Of a stretch of DNA of 64,000 nucleotides, positions 25,851 to 34,211 are shown one piece after another. This DNA comes from Rhizobium binae. GTDB lineage: Bacteria; Pseudomonadota; Alphaproteobacteria; Rhizobiales; Rhizobiaceae. Both the position numbers and the translations under genes were made by a program. Below the pieces are notes generated by a model, which saw nothing but the letters and a program-made list of their open reading frames with translations, searched no databases and had not been told where the DNA came from. The stretch lies in the NCBI RefSeq assembly GCF_017357225.1, contig NZ_CP071604.1:2917001-2981000 (forward strand), read 5' to 3'. The number at the start of each line of letters is the position of its first letter. The stretch's first letter is position 1.

Positions 25851-27797
25851 TTAGATACTCCCGCGCAGGCGCAGCAGATATTCGACACCGTTGAACGGAT
25901 CAGGCCCCGAGCGTCGGCCCAAGCGCGGCGGACCGGCCGCCTGGGCGTAATGATCGAAAGCGGTCTCCATGGTTCCCGCCCCGCTCGTGAGCCCCGGCAA
26001 TTGCTGCTGGATGCTCCGCACCATCTGAGACGCCATGGTGCCTTCCAGCCGGGCGACGCCATCGGCGATCACCGAATCTGTGATCGCCGCGGCCGATTTC
26101 GCAAGCAAGGTCAGCACGCCGCCCAAACTTTCCGCCGGCGCTTCGAGATGAAAGCGGTCGACCGGTTCGCAGAGGACGGTCTGCGCCTCCGATAGCGCCG
26201 TCGCCAGTACCCACGGCGTCAGATGCCGGAAATCGGCGGCAGTGCTTGCCGGCGAACTGTGCCGTGCCGCCGTCATCGCCACGTGGCAATCGATAACCTG
26301 CCAGCCGAAAATCCCTTGCTTCAGCGTCTCGAACACGGTTTCCTCGACCGCCCGATAGAAGGCCGCGGGCATCTGGCCGACATCCACCTCGAGCGCAAAG
26401 CTATTGCCCGCCCCGGGAGGACGCGGTTGGACTCGCAGGCCGACGGTGGCGAGAAACGGATTGGGCTCCTTGAAGAGGATCTGCAGGCCGCTGCCGATCC
26501 CCACCGGCTTTTCGACCAGGAGGACAGTGCTTTCCTCGAAGCTGGCCTCGAGGCCGAAATCCGTCAGCAGCGTTGATTGGATGACCTCCTTCTGCACCTC
26601 GCCATAGAGCGAAACGAAGACCTCGTCCGTCTCCTCGTTGCGGCGCAGATTGATCAACGGGTCCTGCTCGGCCATCTGGTTCAGCGCCAGCCACAGCGCC
26701 GCCTTGTCGGAAAGGCGGGGGGCAAGCACGCGGGTTTCGAGCGTCGGCGGTGCAAAGTGAGGCTGCCTGCCTATAAGCCGATCGCCGGCCACCGCATCAC
26801 CGATCCGCCCGCCGGTCAAGCCGCTGACGCGCGCGATCTGCCCGGCGCGGAGGCTCTCGGCGCCATGAACCCGTCCCTCCTCGAACAGGTGGATCGCGGT
26901 CACTCGTTCCGGGCCTTTCGGCAGATCCAGATATTGTCGAAGCCGGACCGTGCCCGAGGCGAGGCAGAGATAGCAGAGCTTTTCCCCGCCCCAGCCGCGC
27001 TCGATCTTGAAGATCTTGCCGGCGACCGGACCTTCCGGGTCTGGGTGCCGCGCGGGCAAGACCGTCGCAATGGCCGAAGCCAGGGCCGATACACCGACGC
27101 CGGTCATCGCGGCGCCCGCGAAGACGGGATGGAGGAGGCCGCGTGCCACCTGATAGGCCAGAGAGCGCCCGAGCCTTTCCTCGGTCAACTGATCGGGACG
27201 GAGCACATAGTCATCGAGCAGCGCCTCGTCATTTTCCCCGAGCGCCTCGCAAAGCGCGGAAAAGAGCGGCTCATCTCTCGGAGCGAGTGCCTCAACCCGG
27301 GCAAGCTTGCTGCCGGCAGCGACGACCGAAGACATCGCGACCGGGCGGACCGACAGCTGCGCTGCAAGCGCCTCCAGCACCTCCTAATATCTAGCACCGA
27401 GACGATCGACCTTGTTGACGAAGAAAACGAAGGGAACACCGAGCCGCCGCAGAGCCCGCACCAGCACGCGCGTCTCCGCCTGCACGCCTTCGACCGCCGA
27501 GACGACGACGACAGCTGCATCCAGCAATCCCAGCACCCGCTCGACCTCGGCGATGAAATCCGGGTGGCCGGGGGTATCGATCAGATTGACGATCCTGTCG
27601 CCGATCCTAAACGACACGACTGCGGCCCGGATCGTGATGCCCCGCTGCCGCTCGAGCTCGAGACTGTCCGTTTGTGTATCGCCGGTGTCGACGCTGCCGA
27701 GCTTGTCGATGACGCCGGCGTTGAAAAGCAGTCTTTCCGTAAGGCTAGTCTTGCCTGCATCCACATGGGCGAGGATGCCCAGATTCAAAGTGCGCAT
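25851..27797 (-). pseudogene. TetM/TetO-type ribosomal protection protein gene interrupted by in-frame amber codon
   Basis: Translation from ATG 27797 gives a translation-factor GTPase start: GILAHVDAGKTSLTERLL (G1), RQRGITIRAAVVSF (G2), DTPGHPDFIAEV (G3) and VNKVDRLG (G4). After codon 137 a TAG (27386-27384) stops the frame, but the same frame continues without any further break for about 510 codons with EF-G-like domains II-V (RLSDKAALWLALNQMAEQDPL, LYGEVQKEVIQ, ending GVEYLLRLRG). Combined length, about 648, equals the TetM/TetO family. CAG to TAG is a single transition and Gln fits the context. It may be a recent pseudogene, a sequencing error or a readthrough case. If translated it would remove tetracycline from ribosomes. 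Confidence 0.8.
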
Positions 27798-28016
27798 GAA
27801 CCACCAACTTCTCAGAAATTCGGATGTGATTTTCGTGAGAAGTGACTCGGCGCATTGGAACCTCTGTCCGTTGTTACGGCTGGATGCGCAGCCCCGGTGG
27901 TGGGAAGACGCGGGCGGGATGCTAAGGGTGGGGGCGGAGATGTGTCAAGGTTCTACGTAGCCTCATCCATCGCCGGTAGGAATTCGGTGCAGGCGTTCCC
28001 CACCCTCATCCCTAGG

Positions 28017-28132
28017 ATCCAGCGCGCCCAAGTCCTTGGACGCAAGAGATCCTTCCCGATGCCGCATCTCAGTCATTCACAGCGCGGACGCGTCGTGAAT
28101 GGATTCCTGTGACAGGCACAGGAATGACTGAG
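28017..28132. repeat. Multi-stem palindromic intergenic element (family B), copy 1
   Basis: This element shares a 23-bp identical block (28017-28039, containing CGCGCCCAAGTCCTTGG) with the element at 37316-37338. Its other end folds as nested stems: CTCAGTCATTC/GAATGACTGAG at 28068-28078 and 28122-28132, enclosing CATTCAC/GTGAATG and ATTCCTGTG/CACAGGAAT. The 550 bp between the TetM-like gene and the NADH dehydrogenase gene hold this element and the next one; I see no gene there. Confidence 0.6.
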
Positions 28133-28151
28133 GAGAGGGTATGCGTGTGCT

Positions 28152-28292
28152 CCCTCTGCCCCGCCGGACATCTCCCCCACAGGTCGGGAGATTGGCTGGG
28201 AACCCGCTCGTTTTATCATCGATTGTCTTGAGAGATTCCCTCCGTGAGCCGATCTCCACCCTTGTGGGGGAGATGTCCGGCAGGACAGAGGG
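28152..28292. repeat. RIME-like palindromic element, copy 1
   Basis: A 30-bp arm at 28152-28181 (CCCTCTGCCCCGCCGGACAT then CTCCCCCACA) pairs with 28263-28292 with only two mismatches, across an 81-bp interior that holds a second, weaker stem. The left arm is 28/30 identical to 62461-62490. This matches my memory of the Rhizobium-specific intergenic mosaic elements (RIME), an assignment that needs a sequence comparison. Confidence 0.65.
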
Positions 28293-28347
28293 GTACCACA
28301 CGGCACGCGCTTTCTTAACTATTCTGCGGCCGACCGGAAGTAGGAGC

Positions 28348-29613
28348 CTACCCCTCCTCCCGCATCGTCTCCTTCTGCGTGATCAGCCGCGCGCTGTGCT
28401 GGCCGCTCAGGTAAATCCACAACCAGCTCCAGGCGACGGAGAAGCGCGAGCGGGTGCCGATCAGGAAGTAGATGTGGGCGATGCCCCAGATCCACCAAGC
28501 GATCCAGCCTTTCAGCTTGATCCGGCCGAAATCGATGATCGCGGCACTCTGGCCGATCGTCGCCAGGCTCCCCTGGTGCCAATATTTGAAGGGCGCAGGC
28601 GCCGGCTTGCCGGACAGGCGGGCGCGGATGACCTTGGCGACGTAGCCGCCCTGCTGCTTGGCTGCGGGAGCAATACCCGGCACCGGCTTGCCGCCCTCGC
28701 GCATGACCGAAGCGGTGTCGCCGATGACGAAGACGTCGGGCAAGCCCGGGGCGCTTAAATCCTTTTCGACGACAGCGCGTCCTGCCCGGTCGGCCGGCAC
28801 GTCGAGCCACTGCGCTGCCGGCGAAGCGGTGACGCCGGCCGCCCAGACGATGGTGCGGCTGGCGACGAAGGTCTCGCCGATCCGGACGCCATCGGCACTG
28901 CACTCGGTGACCGGCTTGCCGAGATGCACCTCGACGCCGAGTTTCTCCAGCGCCCTTTGCGCATAGGCCGAAAGCTCCTCCGCGAAGGCCGGTAGCACCC
29001 GCGGACCGGCCTCAACAAGCACGACGCGGGTCTTGCGCGTGTCGATATTGCGGAATTCCCTGGGCAGGGTTATGTGCGCAAGCTCTGCGATGATGCCGGC
29101 GAGCTCGACACCGGTCGGCCCGGCGCCGACTATGGTGAAGGTCAGCAGCGCGTCGCGCACGGCTGGATCGGCCTCCATCTCCGCCTTCTCGAAGGCGAGC
29201 AGCACACGCCGGCGGATCGTCGTCGCATCCTCCAGCGTTTTCAGGCCGGGCGCCACCGGCTCCCATTCGTCATGGCCAAAATAGGCATGCGTCGCCCCGG
29301 TCGCCAGCACGAGTGTGTCGTAACCCAGAGTCATGCCGTTGCGGAGGGATACCGTCTTGGTGCTACTGTCGACGCCGGTAACCTCGCCGAGCAGCACCGT
29401 TACGTCGGGCCGGTCGGCATAGAGGCGGCGGATCGGCCAGGCGATCTCGGAAGTGGAGAGGATGGTCGTCGCCACCTGATAGAGCAGCGGCTGGAAGAGA
29501 TGGTGGTTGCGCCGGTCGACGAGCGTGATCCTCACGCCTGCATCCTTCAACCCGTTGACGAGTTGCAAGCCGCCGAAACCGCCGCCGACGACGACGACGT
29601 GATGATCGCTCAT
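28348..29613 (-). CDS. ndh: Type II NADH dehydrogenase (single-subunit, FAD)
   Basis: A 421-aa flavoprotein that oxidises NADH and reduces quinone without pumping protons, attached to the inner face of the cytoplasmic membrane. The FAD motif VVVVGGGFGGLQLVNGL is at 6-22; NHHLFQPLLYQVA is a family signature; the NADH motif is TIVGAGPTGVELAGIIAEL (about 165); FVIGDTASV and APAAKQQGGYVA follow. The C-terminal amphipathic, Trp-rich part (GWIAWWIWGIAHIYFLIG) is the membrane anchor. Start 29613 is chosen from AAGGGGCAGGGA and the flavin motif. No operon partner. Confidence 0.92.
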   Translation of the reverse strand: MSDHHVVVVGGGFGGLQLVNGLKDAGVRITLVDRRNHHLFQPLLYQVATTILSTSEIAWPIRRLYADRPDVTVLLGEVTGVDSSTKTVSLRNGMTLGYDTLVLATGATHAYFGHDEWEPVAPGLKTLEDATTIRRRVLLAFEKAEMEADPAVRDALLTFTIVGAGPTGVELAGIIAELAHITLPREFRNIDTRKTRVVLVEAGPRVLPAFAEELSAYAQRALEKLGVEVHLGKPVTECSADGVRIGETFVASRTIVWAAGVTASPAAQWLDVPADRAGRAVVEKDLSAPGLPDVFVIGDTASVMREGGKPVPGIAPAAKQQGGYVAKVIRARLSGKPAPAPFKYWHQGSLATIGQSAAIIDFGRIKLKGWIAWWIWGIAHIYFLIGTRSRFSVAWSWLWIYLSGQHSARLITQKETMREEG

Positions 29614-29789
29614 TCCCTGCCCCTTCTGCGCCATTTCGCTGAAAACCAATGTGGGCTTTGGCGCAAAGGTTGCAACTGCCGTTTTGGAATGCCTCCCCTG
29701 CACCGGTCGCAGCCGAAAAGGTCGCCCAACGGCTTGCAAGACATGGGGCGGCCTGGAACCAGTTCATAACGCAGATGCGTCAGTGCCAA

Positions 29790-30293
29790 TCAATAGGGAC
29801 CGACGCACTGACGGCGTGGCCCATGATAGGGCTGGAAGGTGTTGTCGTACGCCCTGTACGAACGATAACGGGCATAGCACCAGCTCTCGTGGCCGCCGCC
29901 CCCTCCATAATAGGCGGACGACGCATAGGCCCGATACGGCCTGCCATAGTAGCCGCCGTAATAACCGTAAGGCCGGCGGTAGTAGCCGTAGGGCGAGCCA
30001 TAATAGCCGTAAGGCGAGCCGTAATAGGGCTGCGCCAGTGCGCCACCGATGATGGTGCCGACGGCTAGACCGCCCAGGGCCCAGCCCCAGCCTGATCCAT
30101 TGTGATGATGGCCGTGATACCCGCCTCCGTGATAACCACCACCCCAATGACCGCCATGGCCACGCCATTGCACTTGTTCTATCTGCTGCTGTGCTTCGAT
30201 CCTGGGTGGGTTGATAGCCGGAAACGCCTGAGCCGGCGTGACACCGGGGGCACCCATGATCAAGCCTAACGTGACGATTGCCAGCTTTCTCAT
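29790..30293 (-). CDS. BA14K-family secreted protein, Gly/Tyr-rich
   Basis: A 167-aa protein with a signal peptide (MRKLAIVTLGLIMGAPGVTPAQA). The middle is low-complexity with His/Gly and repeated SPYGYYG / RPYGYYG units, and a hydrophobic Gly-rich segment (WALGGLAVGTIIGGALA) resembles a glycine zipper. The C-terminus SWCYARYRSYRAYDNTFQPYHGPRRQC is the BA14K domain, known from a Brucella antigen with lectin-like activity; its two Cys may pair. The gene is common and multicopy in Rhizobiales. Envelope localisation is likely. Confidence 0.87.
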   Translation of the reverse strand: MRKLAIVTLGLIMGAPGVTPAQAFPAINPPRIEAQQQIEQVQWRGHGGHWGGGYHGGGYHGHHHNGSGWGWALGGLAVGTIIGGALAQPYYGSPYGYYGSPYGYYRRPYGYYGGYYGRPYRAYASSAYYGGGGGHESWCYARYRSYRAYDNTFQPYHGPRRQCVGPY

Positions 30294-30465
30294 GACTGTT
30301 CTCCTCTTCCTCCAAGAGGAGGAATATCCTCCCCTCCTCCTGAACCAAAGGTGAACATAATATATGGAAAAACGTTCCGTATCGAGATAAATTAATCGCT
30401 ATCGATGGCGCCGAGGATTATCGGCTCCTGCATTCCGACCTTGCTTTTTCCAGGAGACTGTAAAC

Positions 30466-30879
30466 TTATCGCGCATTGTCGATCCCTAGAAGCTGGGGTT
30501 CGTTGGCGAGACCGGATGTCCAGCCGCTCATCCTCCTGTTGGATGGCACGCCGAACTTGATCGTGCCCCTGCCACGGCCGCCGTCTTCAAGACTGATCGA
30601 CGGTAAAAGTTCGAGCTGATTTGTGGACAAATGTCTAAAGAGCCCACTTCTGCGAATGATCCGCTTCTGTCGGTCAACACGTATTCCGTCCGAGCCCGCA
30701 CCGCCGCATCAACGAGAAAGCGTCCCGCCACGATGTAGAGGCCCATGAGCACGAATGGACTGCCCCATAAGTTCGCGAAAACCGGTGTTTCCGTGCTGAT
30801 GGAAGTGATTTCCCAGAAGGTCGCAAAGCCGCCCCAGAGAAGCGAAAACGGAGCAAGGACGAATATCGCTATCGCTCAT
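30466..30879 (-). pseudogene. Decayed bacterial PH-domain membrane protein gene
   Basis: Three reading frames must be joined to read one protein. ATG 30879 gives MSDSDIRP. A second frame then reads [41 protein letters not shown] and [10 protein letters not shown]. One base is missing in the AGAAG after that point, and the third frame continues [30 protein letters not shown] and ends at TAA 30468-30466. This is the two-helix plus bPH layout of YdbS-like proteins. The jump after DIRP occurs at GATATTCGTCC, readable as both D-I-R-P and A-I-F-V, which suggests a deletion between two direct repeats. No functional product is expected. Confidence 0.7.
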
Positions 30880-30904
30880 GCTACCACGCCTCTTCAAGTG
30901 ATAT

Positions 30905-31369
30905 TCACCGGGCGTAACCCACGGGTATCGCCATTCCATGTTTCAATTCTTCCATGGAGATCGACGCCGAGACGTCGAAGAGTTCCAGCTTGCGCACGAT
31001 CTGCTTATAGATCACGTCGTAATGCTCGACGCGCGGCAGGACAATCTTCAGGATGTAATCGTGATTGCCGGTCAACCGGTGGGCCTCGACGATCTCGGGA
31101 ATGGCGCTGATGATCCGGCGGAAGCTCTCCGTCCATTCATCGGAATGATGCGCGGTCTTCACCAGCGCGAAGACCGTCGTCGGAACGCCCATCCTTTCGC
31201 GGTCGAGCACGACGATGCGCCGGGCGATATGGCCGCTTTCCTCCAGCCGCTGGATGCGCCGCGAGCAGGCCGACACCGAAAGCGCTACGCGCTCGGCAAG
31301 GTCAGTCACGGAGATGCCCGCATCCTTCTGCAGCATATCGAGAATACGTCTGTCGCGATCATCCAGCAT
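30905..31369 (-). CDS. Lrp/AsnC-family transcriptional regulator
   Basis: A 154-aa regulator: N-terminal helix-turn-helix (LDDRDRRILDMLQKDAGISV, TDLAERVALSVSACSRRIQRLEESG) and C-terminal RAM/ACT ligand domain (VFALVKTAHHSDEW, EAHRLTGNHDYILKIVLPRVEHYDVIYKQIVRKL). Divergent from the aspartate/glutamate racemase gene at 31525, across a 155-bp AT-richer region, so racemase or amino acid levels are the probable signal. The start at 31369 follows the family N-terminus; the ribosome binding site is weak. Confidence 0.88.
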   Translation of the reverse strand: MLDDRDRRILDMLQKDAGISVTDLAERVALSVSACSRRIQRLEESGHIARRIVVLDRERMGVPTTVFALVKTAHHSDEWTESFRRIISAIPEIVEAHRLTGNHDYILKIVLPRVEHYDVIYKQIVRKLELFDVSASISMEELKHGMAIPVGYAR

Positions 31370-31524
31370 GTGTGAGAAGTGAACCTTCCGCCTTAATTTT
31401 GCGCCGCCACTCAAAATCGCGCAAAATAATAGCACACATTATACACGCAGGACAAACAACGCAAACACCTCGCGCCAGCATTGCGGCATCATTTTCGAAA
31501 CTCGAAGCAAGGGAGCATGAAGAG

Positions 31525-32244
31525 ATGGAAACGATCGGTCTGATCGGCGGCATGAGTTTCGAAAGTTCGGCGGTCTACTATCGCCTTGTCAACGAGATGG
31601 TGCGCGCCCGCAAAGGCGGCCTTGCCTCGGCCGAACTCATCCTGCATTCGGTCAATTTCGAGGAGATCGTCGCTCTTCAGAAGCTCGGAGACTGGGCGGG
31701 AGCCGCCCGCCGCCTCGGCGATGTGGCGGAGCGCCTGCAGGCGGCCGGCGCCGGCTGCATCCTGATCTGCACCAACACCATGCACCTGATTGCCGACGAA
31801 GTCGCGGCCAGAGTCTCCGTGCCACTGATCCATATCATCGACGAGACGGCGAAATCACTGCAGGCCGCCGGCCGCAAGCGGCCTCTGCTTCTCGCCACCC
31901 GCTACACGATGGAGCACGGCTTCTACGCCGAGCGGATGACGAGCCTCGGTCTCGACATCGTGGTGCCGGAAGCTGCCGACCGCACCACCGTGCACGAGAT
32001 CATCTTCAACGAACTCTGCGCCGGCAGGGTGCATGACCGTTCGCGTGAAAAGCTGATCGATATCATCGACCGCGCCGTAGAAAACGGCGCTGACAGCATC
32101 ATCCTCGGCTGCACCGAGATCTGCCTGATCCTCGATCCAGACCGCCTGCCGCTGCCGGGCTTCGACACCACCACGATCCATGCCCGAGCGGCCGTCGAAT
32201 TCGCACTTGGCGAGCAGGACGTGGAGGCAGAAGAGGCTGCCTGA
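31525..32244 (+). CDS. Aspartate/glutamate racemase family protein
   Basis: A 239-aa cofactor-independent racemase. METIGLIGGMSFESSAVYYRLVN is the family N-terminus; the two catalytic cysteines are Cys82 in LICTNTMH and Cys196 in ILGCTEI. Members interconvert L- and D-aspartate, or racemise other acidic amino acids or hydantoins. Start 31525 is fixed by the N-terminus; the frame is open to 31372. Probably regulated by the divergent Lrp-type gene. Its stop lies 7 bp before a 31-bp palindrome belonging to the next gene. Confidence 0.88.
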   Translation: METIGLIGGMSFESSAVYYRLVNEMVRARKGGLASAELILHSVNFEEIVALQKLGDWAGAARRLGDVAERLQAAGAGCILICTNTMHLIADEVAARVSVPLIHIIDETAKSLQAAGRKRPLLLATRYTMEHGFYAERMTSLGLDIVVPEAADRTTVHEIIFNELCAGRVHDRSREKLIDIIDRAVENGADSIILGCTEICLILDPDRLPLPGFDTTTIHARAAVEFALGEQDVEAEEAA

Positions 32245-32251
32245 TGACAGC

Positions 32252-32282
32252 TGTATTTAGTTGACTCAGTCCACTAAATACA
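32252..32282. promoter_or_regulatory. 31-bp near-perfect palindrome, MarR operator candidate
   Basis: TGTATTTAGTTGACT (32252-32266), a central C, then AGTCCACTAAATACA (32268-32282): 14 of 15 positions pair. It has MarR-site length and composition and lies 195 bp before the MarR-GNAT gene. There is no T-run, so it is not an intrinsic terminator of the racemase gene. Confidence 0.6.
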
Positions 32283-32344
32283 TGACAAATGTCTTCATGC
32301 GGAGATCTTTTGTCAGTTCGTTGGCATGCCGGCCACCCTCCTTC

Positions 32345-32423
32345 CGTCATCCTCGGGCTCGTCCCGAGCAACTGCCCCCGTTCGATAGGGCAGCAGATCC
32401 TCGGCACAAGGCGGAGGATGACG
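32345..32423. repeat. Palindromic intergenic element (CGTCATCCTC type)
   Basis: CGTCATCCTC (32345-32354) and GAGGATGACG (32414-32423) close an element with two inner stems (TCGGGCTCGTCCCGA and CTGCCCC/GGGCAG). It lies between the MarR-type palindrome and the MarR-GNAT start, so it probably forms part of that gene's leader. Confidence 0.5.
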
Positions 32424-32477
32424 AGCGAGGAGCGGGCCTTGTCAACAATCTGGCGAGGTCTCTTCCTGGAGATCGTC

Positions 32478-33395
32478 ATGTCCGATACCGCCCTCATCGA
32501 AACCGCCCGCGATTTCAACCGCTTCTACACGAATTTCCTCGGCCTGCTGAACAAGGCCTATCTCGACTCGCCCTATACGCTGACGGATGCCCGCATCCTC
32601 TTCGAGATCGGCTCGCATGACGGCATCAGCGCTACCGCACTCGTCCGTGACCTGCATCTCGATCCGGCCTACCTCAGCCGCATCCTCAAGCGCTTCCGCG
32701 CCGAAGGGCTGATCGAAACCAGTCCCGATCCGGCGGATCTGCGCAGCCAGATCATCACTGTCACCAATCGGGGACGCGGAGAATTCGAGGAACTCGGCCG
32801 GCGTGCCAACGCGCAGATCGCCGCCCGTTTCGACGCTCTCGCCACCGGCGAACCGCAGGCGGTCGTCTCGGCCATGGACACGATCCGCGCGCTGCTCGAC
32901 CCGGCGGCGAAGCCCTCGCCCGCCGTCATCCGCCCCCACCGCGCCGGCGACATCGGCTGGATCGTTCAAAGCCAAGGCCGCTTCTATGCGGAGGAATATG
33001 GCTGGGACCTGCGCTTCGAGGCGCTGGTCGCCGAAGTCGCCGGCAAATTCCTCGCCAATTTCGATCCCGCCACGGAATATTGCTGGATTGCCGAACGCGG
33101 CGGCGTCAATGTCGGCTCGGTCCTCGTCACCAATGGCGGCGATGGCATCGCCAAGTTGCGGCTGCTCTATGTCGACAAATCAGCCCGCGGCCTCGGCCTC
33201 GGCAAACTGCTGGTCGACGAATGCATCCGCTTCTGCCGGCAGAACGGCTACCGCGAGCTTTCGCTCTGGACCAACGACATGCTGGAGACCGCCCGCGCCA
33301 TCTATATCAAGGCCGGCTTCCGCCTTGTCTCCGAGGAGAGACATCACATGTTCGGGCCGGAGGCCAACGGCCAGACTTGGGTGCTTGATCTCTGA
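32478..33395 (+). CDS. MarR-GNAT fusion protein (transcription regulator with acetyltransferase domain)
   Basis: A 305-aa protein with a MarR winged helix (about 1-145: LTDARILFEIGSHDGISA, LVRDLHLDPAYLSRILKRFRAEGLIE, wing DPADLRSQIITVT) followed by a GNAT acetyltransferase domain (about 150-305: VIRPHRAGDIGWIVQSQGRFYAEEYGW, LLYVDKSARGLGLGKLLVDECI with the acetyl-CoA loop, and YIKAGFRLVSEERHHMFG). Such fusions usually combine regulation with acylation of a small molecule. GGAG lies ahead of ATG 32478. The 31-bp palindrome upstream is the obvious self-regulation site. Confidence 0.9.
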   Translation: MSDTALIETARDFNRFYTNFLGLLNKAYLDSPYTLTDARILFEIGSHDGISATALVRDLHLDPAYLSRILKRFRAEGLIETSPDPADLRSQIITVTNRGRGEFEELGRRANAQIAARFDALATGEPQAVVSAMDTIRALLDPAAKPSPAVIRPHRAGDIGWIVQSQGRFYAEEYGWDLRFEALVAEVAGKFLANFDPATEYCWIAERGGVNVGSVLVTNGGDGIAKLRLLYVDKSARGLGLGKLLVDECIRFCRQNGYRELSLWTNDMLETARAIYIKAGFRLVSEERHHMFGPEANGQTWVLDL

Positions 33396-33427
33396 ATTTT
33401 CAGCGTCGCAAATAATTCGCTTGATTT

Positions 33428-33443
33428 GGAAATGATCATTTCC
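33428..33443. promoter_or_regulatory. Perfect 16-bp palindrome, TetR operator candidate
   Basis: GGAAATGATCATTTCC, 13 bp before the ATG of the TetR gene at 33457. There is no clear Shine-Dalgarno in the same interval, so the palindrome takes up the leader. Autorepression is the simplest reading. Confidence 0.55.
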
Positions 33444-33456
33444 TAATTAGACGAAC

Positions 33457-34074
33457 ATGAACGCAACGACCCTTCACGAGAAGACCCGAAGCCGCGGCCG
33501 CCCGCGGGAATTCGACGCGGAGGCTGCACTCGATGCAGCCCTGCGCGTATTTTCCGAGCGCGGCTACCATGCCGCCTCGATCAGCGAGCTTACCGAAGCC
33601 ATGGGGCTTGCCGCCGGCAGCGTCTATAAGGCGTTTGGCGATAAGCGGGGCATCTTCCTCGCCGCCTTCGACCGCTATCGCGCCGTGCGCCGCGGCCTGC
33701 TCGACACCGAACTCGCAAGCGTCGAGACCGGCCGCGACAAGCTAAATACGCTGATCACCTTCTTTGCGGGCTCGTCCCATGGCGAAATCGGCAGGCAAGG
33801 GTGTCTCGTCGTCGGCAGCGCCGGCGACCTCGCTCTCTTCGACGAGGAGGCGGCCGAACGCGTCGCCACCGCCTTCATGACCGACGAGGCGCTTTTGGCC
33901 GATCTGATCCGTCTCGGCCAGTCCGACGGCTCGATTTCTCGGGATCTCGATGCTTCCGCCACATCGCTGGCGCTTCTTTGCCTCACCAAGGGTATGCGCG
34001 TCATCGGCAAGACGGGCCGCAGCGGCGAAGAGATGGCCGCCGCCGCCGAAGCCGCGATGAAACTGGTGACGTGA
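33457..34074 (+). CDS. TetR/AcrR-family transcriptional regulator
   Basis: A 205-aa repressor with the N-terminal helix-turn-helix (RGRPREFDAEAALDAALRVF, ISELTEAMGLAAGSVYKAFGDKRGIFLAAFDRY) and the C-terminal domain of the group that includes GCLVVGSAGDLALFDEEAAERV. It precedes a drug/metabolite MFS exporter gene on the same strand by 137 bp, the usual repressor-efflux pairing. Operator candidate at 33428-33443. Confidence 0.87.
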   Translation: MNATTLHEKTRSRGRPREFDAEAALDAALRVFSERGYHAASISELTEAMGLAAGSVYKAFGDKRGIFLAAFDRYRAVRRGLLDTELASVETGRDKLNTLITFFAGSSHGEIGRQGCLVVGSAGDLALFDEEAAERVATAFMTDEALLADLIRLGQSDGSISRDLDASATSLALLCLTKGMRVIGKTGRSGEEMAAAAEAAMKLVT

Positions 34075-34211
34075 CATTTCCCAGGAATGCCCGGCATTCC
34101 CAGGAAGCGCTCGGCACTCCGGGAGTTAGGCCTCTGCGCCGCGGGCGGAAACGGGTGGCCGGCGGCAAGACCGATTTGCGACTAATCCTTTCAATCATAC
34201 CGGAGTTTCTG

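Noticed and set aside
27350..27380. Re-initiation at GTG 27380 after the amber codon of the TetM-like gene
   Set aside because: The AGGAGG overlaps this GTG with no spacing, and the product would lack the GTPase domain.
33801..34211. Upstream extension of the MFS transporter frame
   Set aside because: It runs through the TetR gene in another frame; the transporter starts at 34212 with a spaced Shine-Dalgarno.
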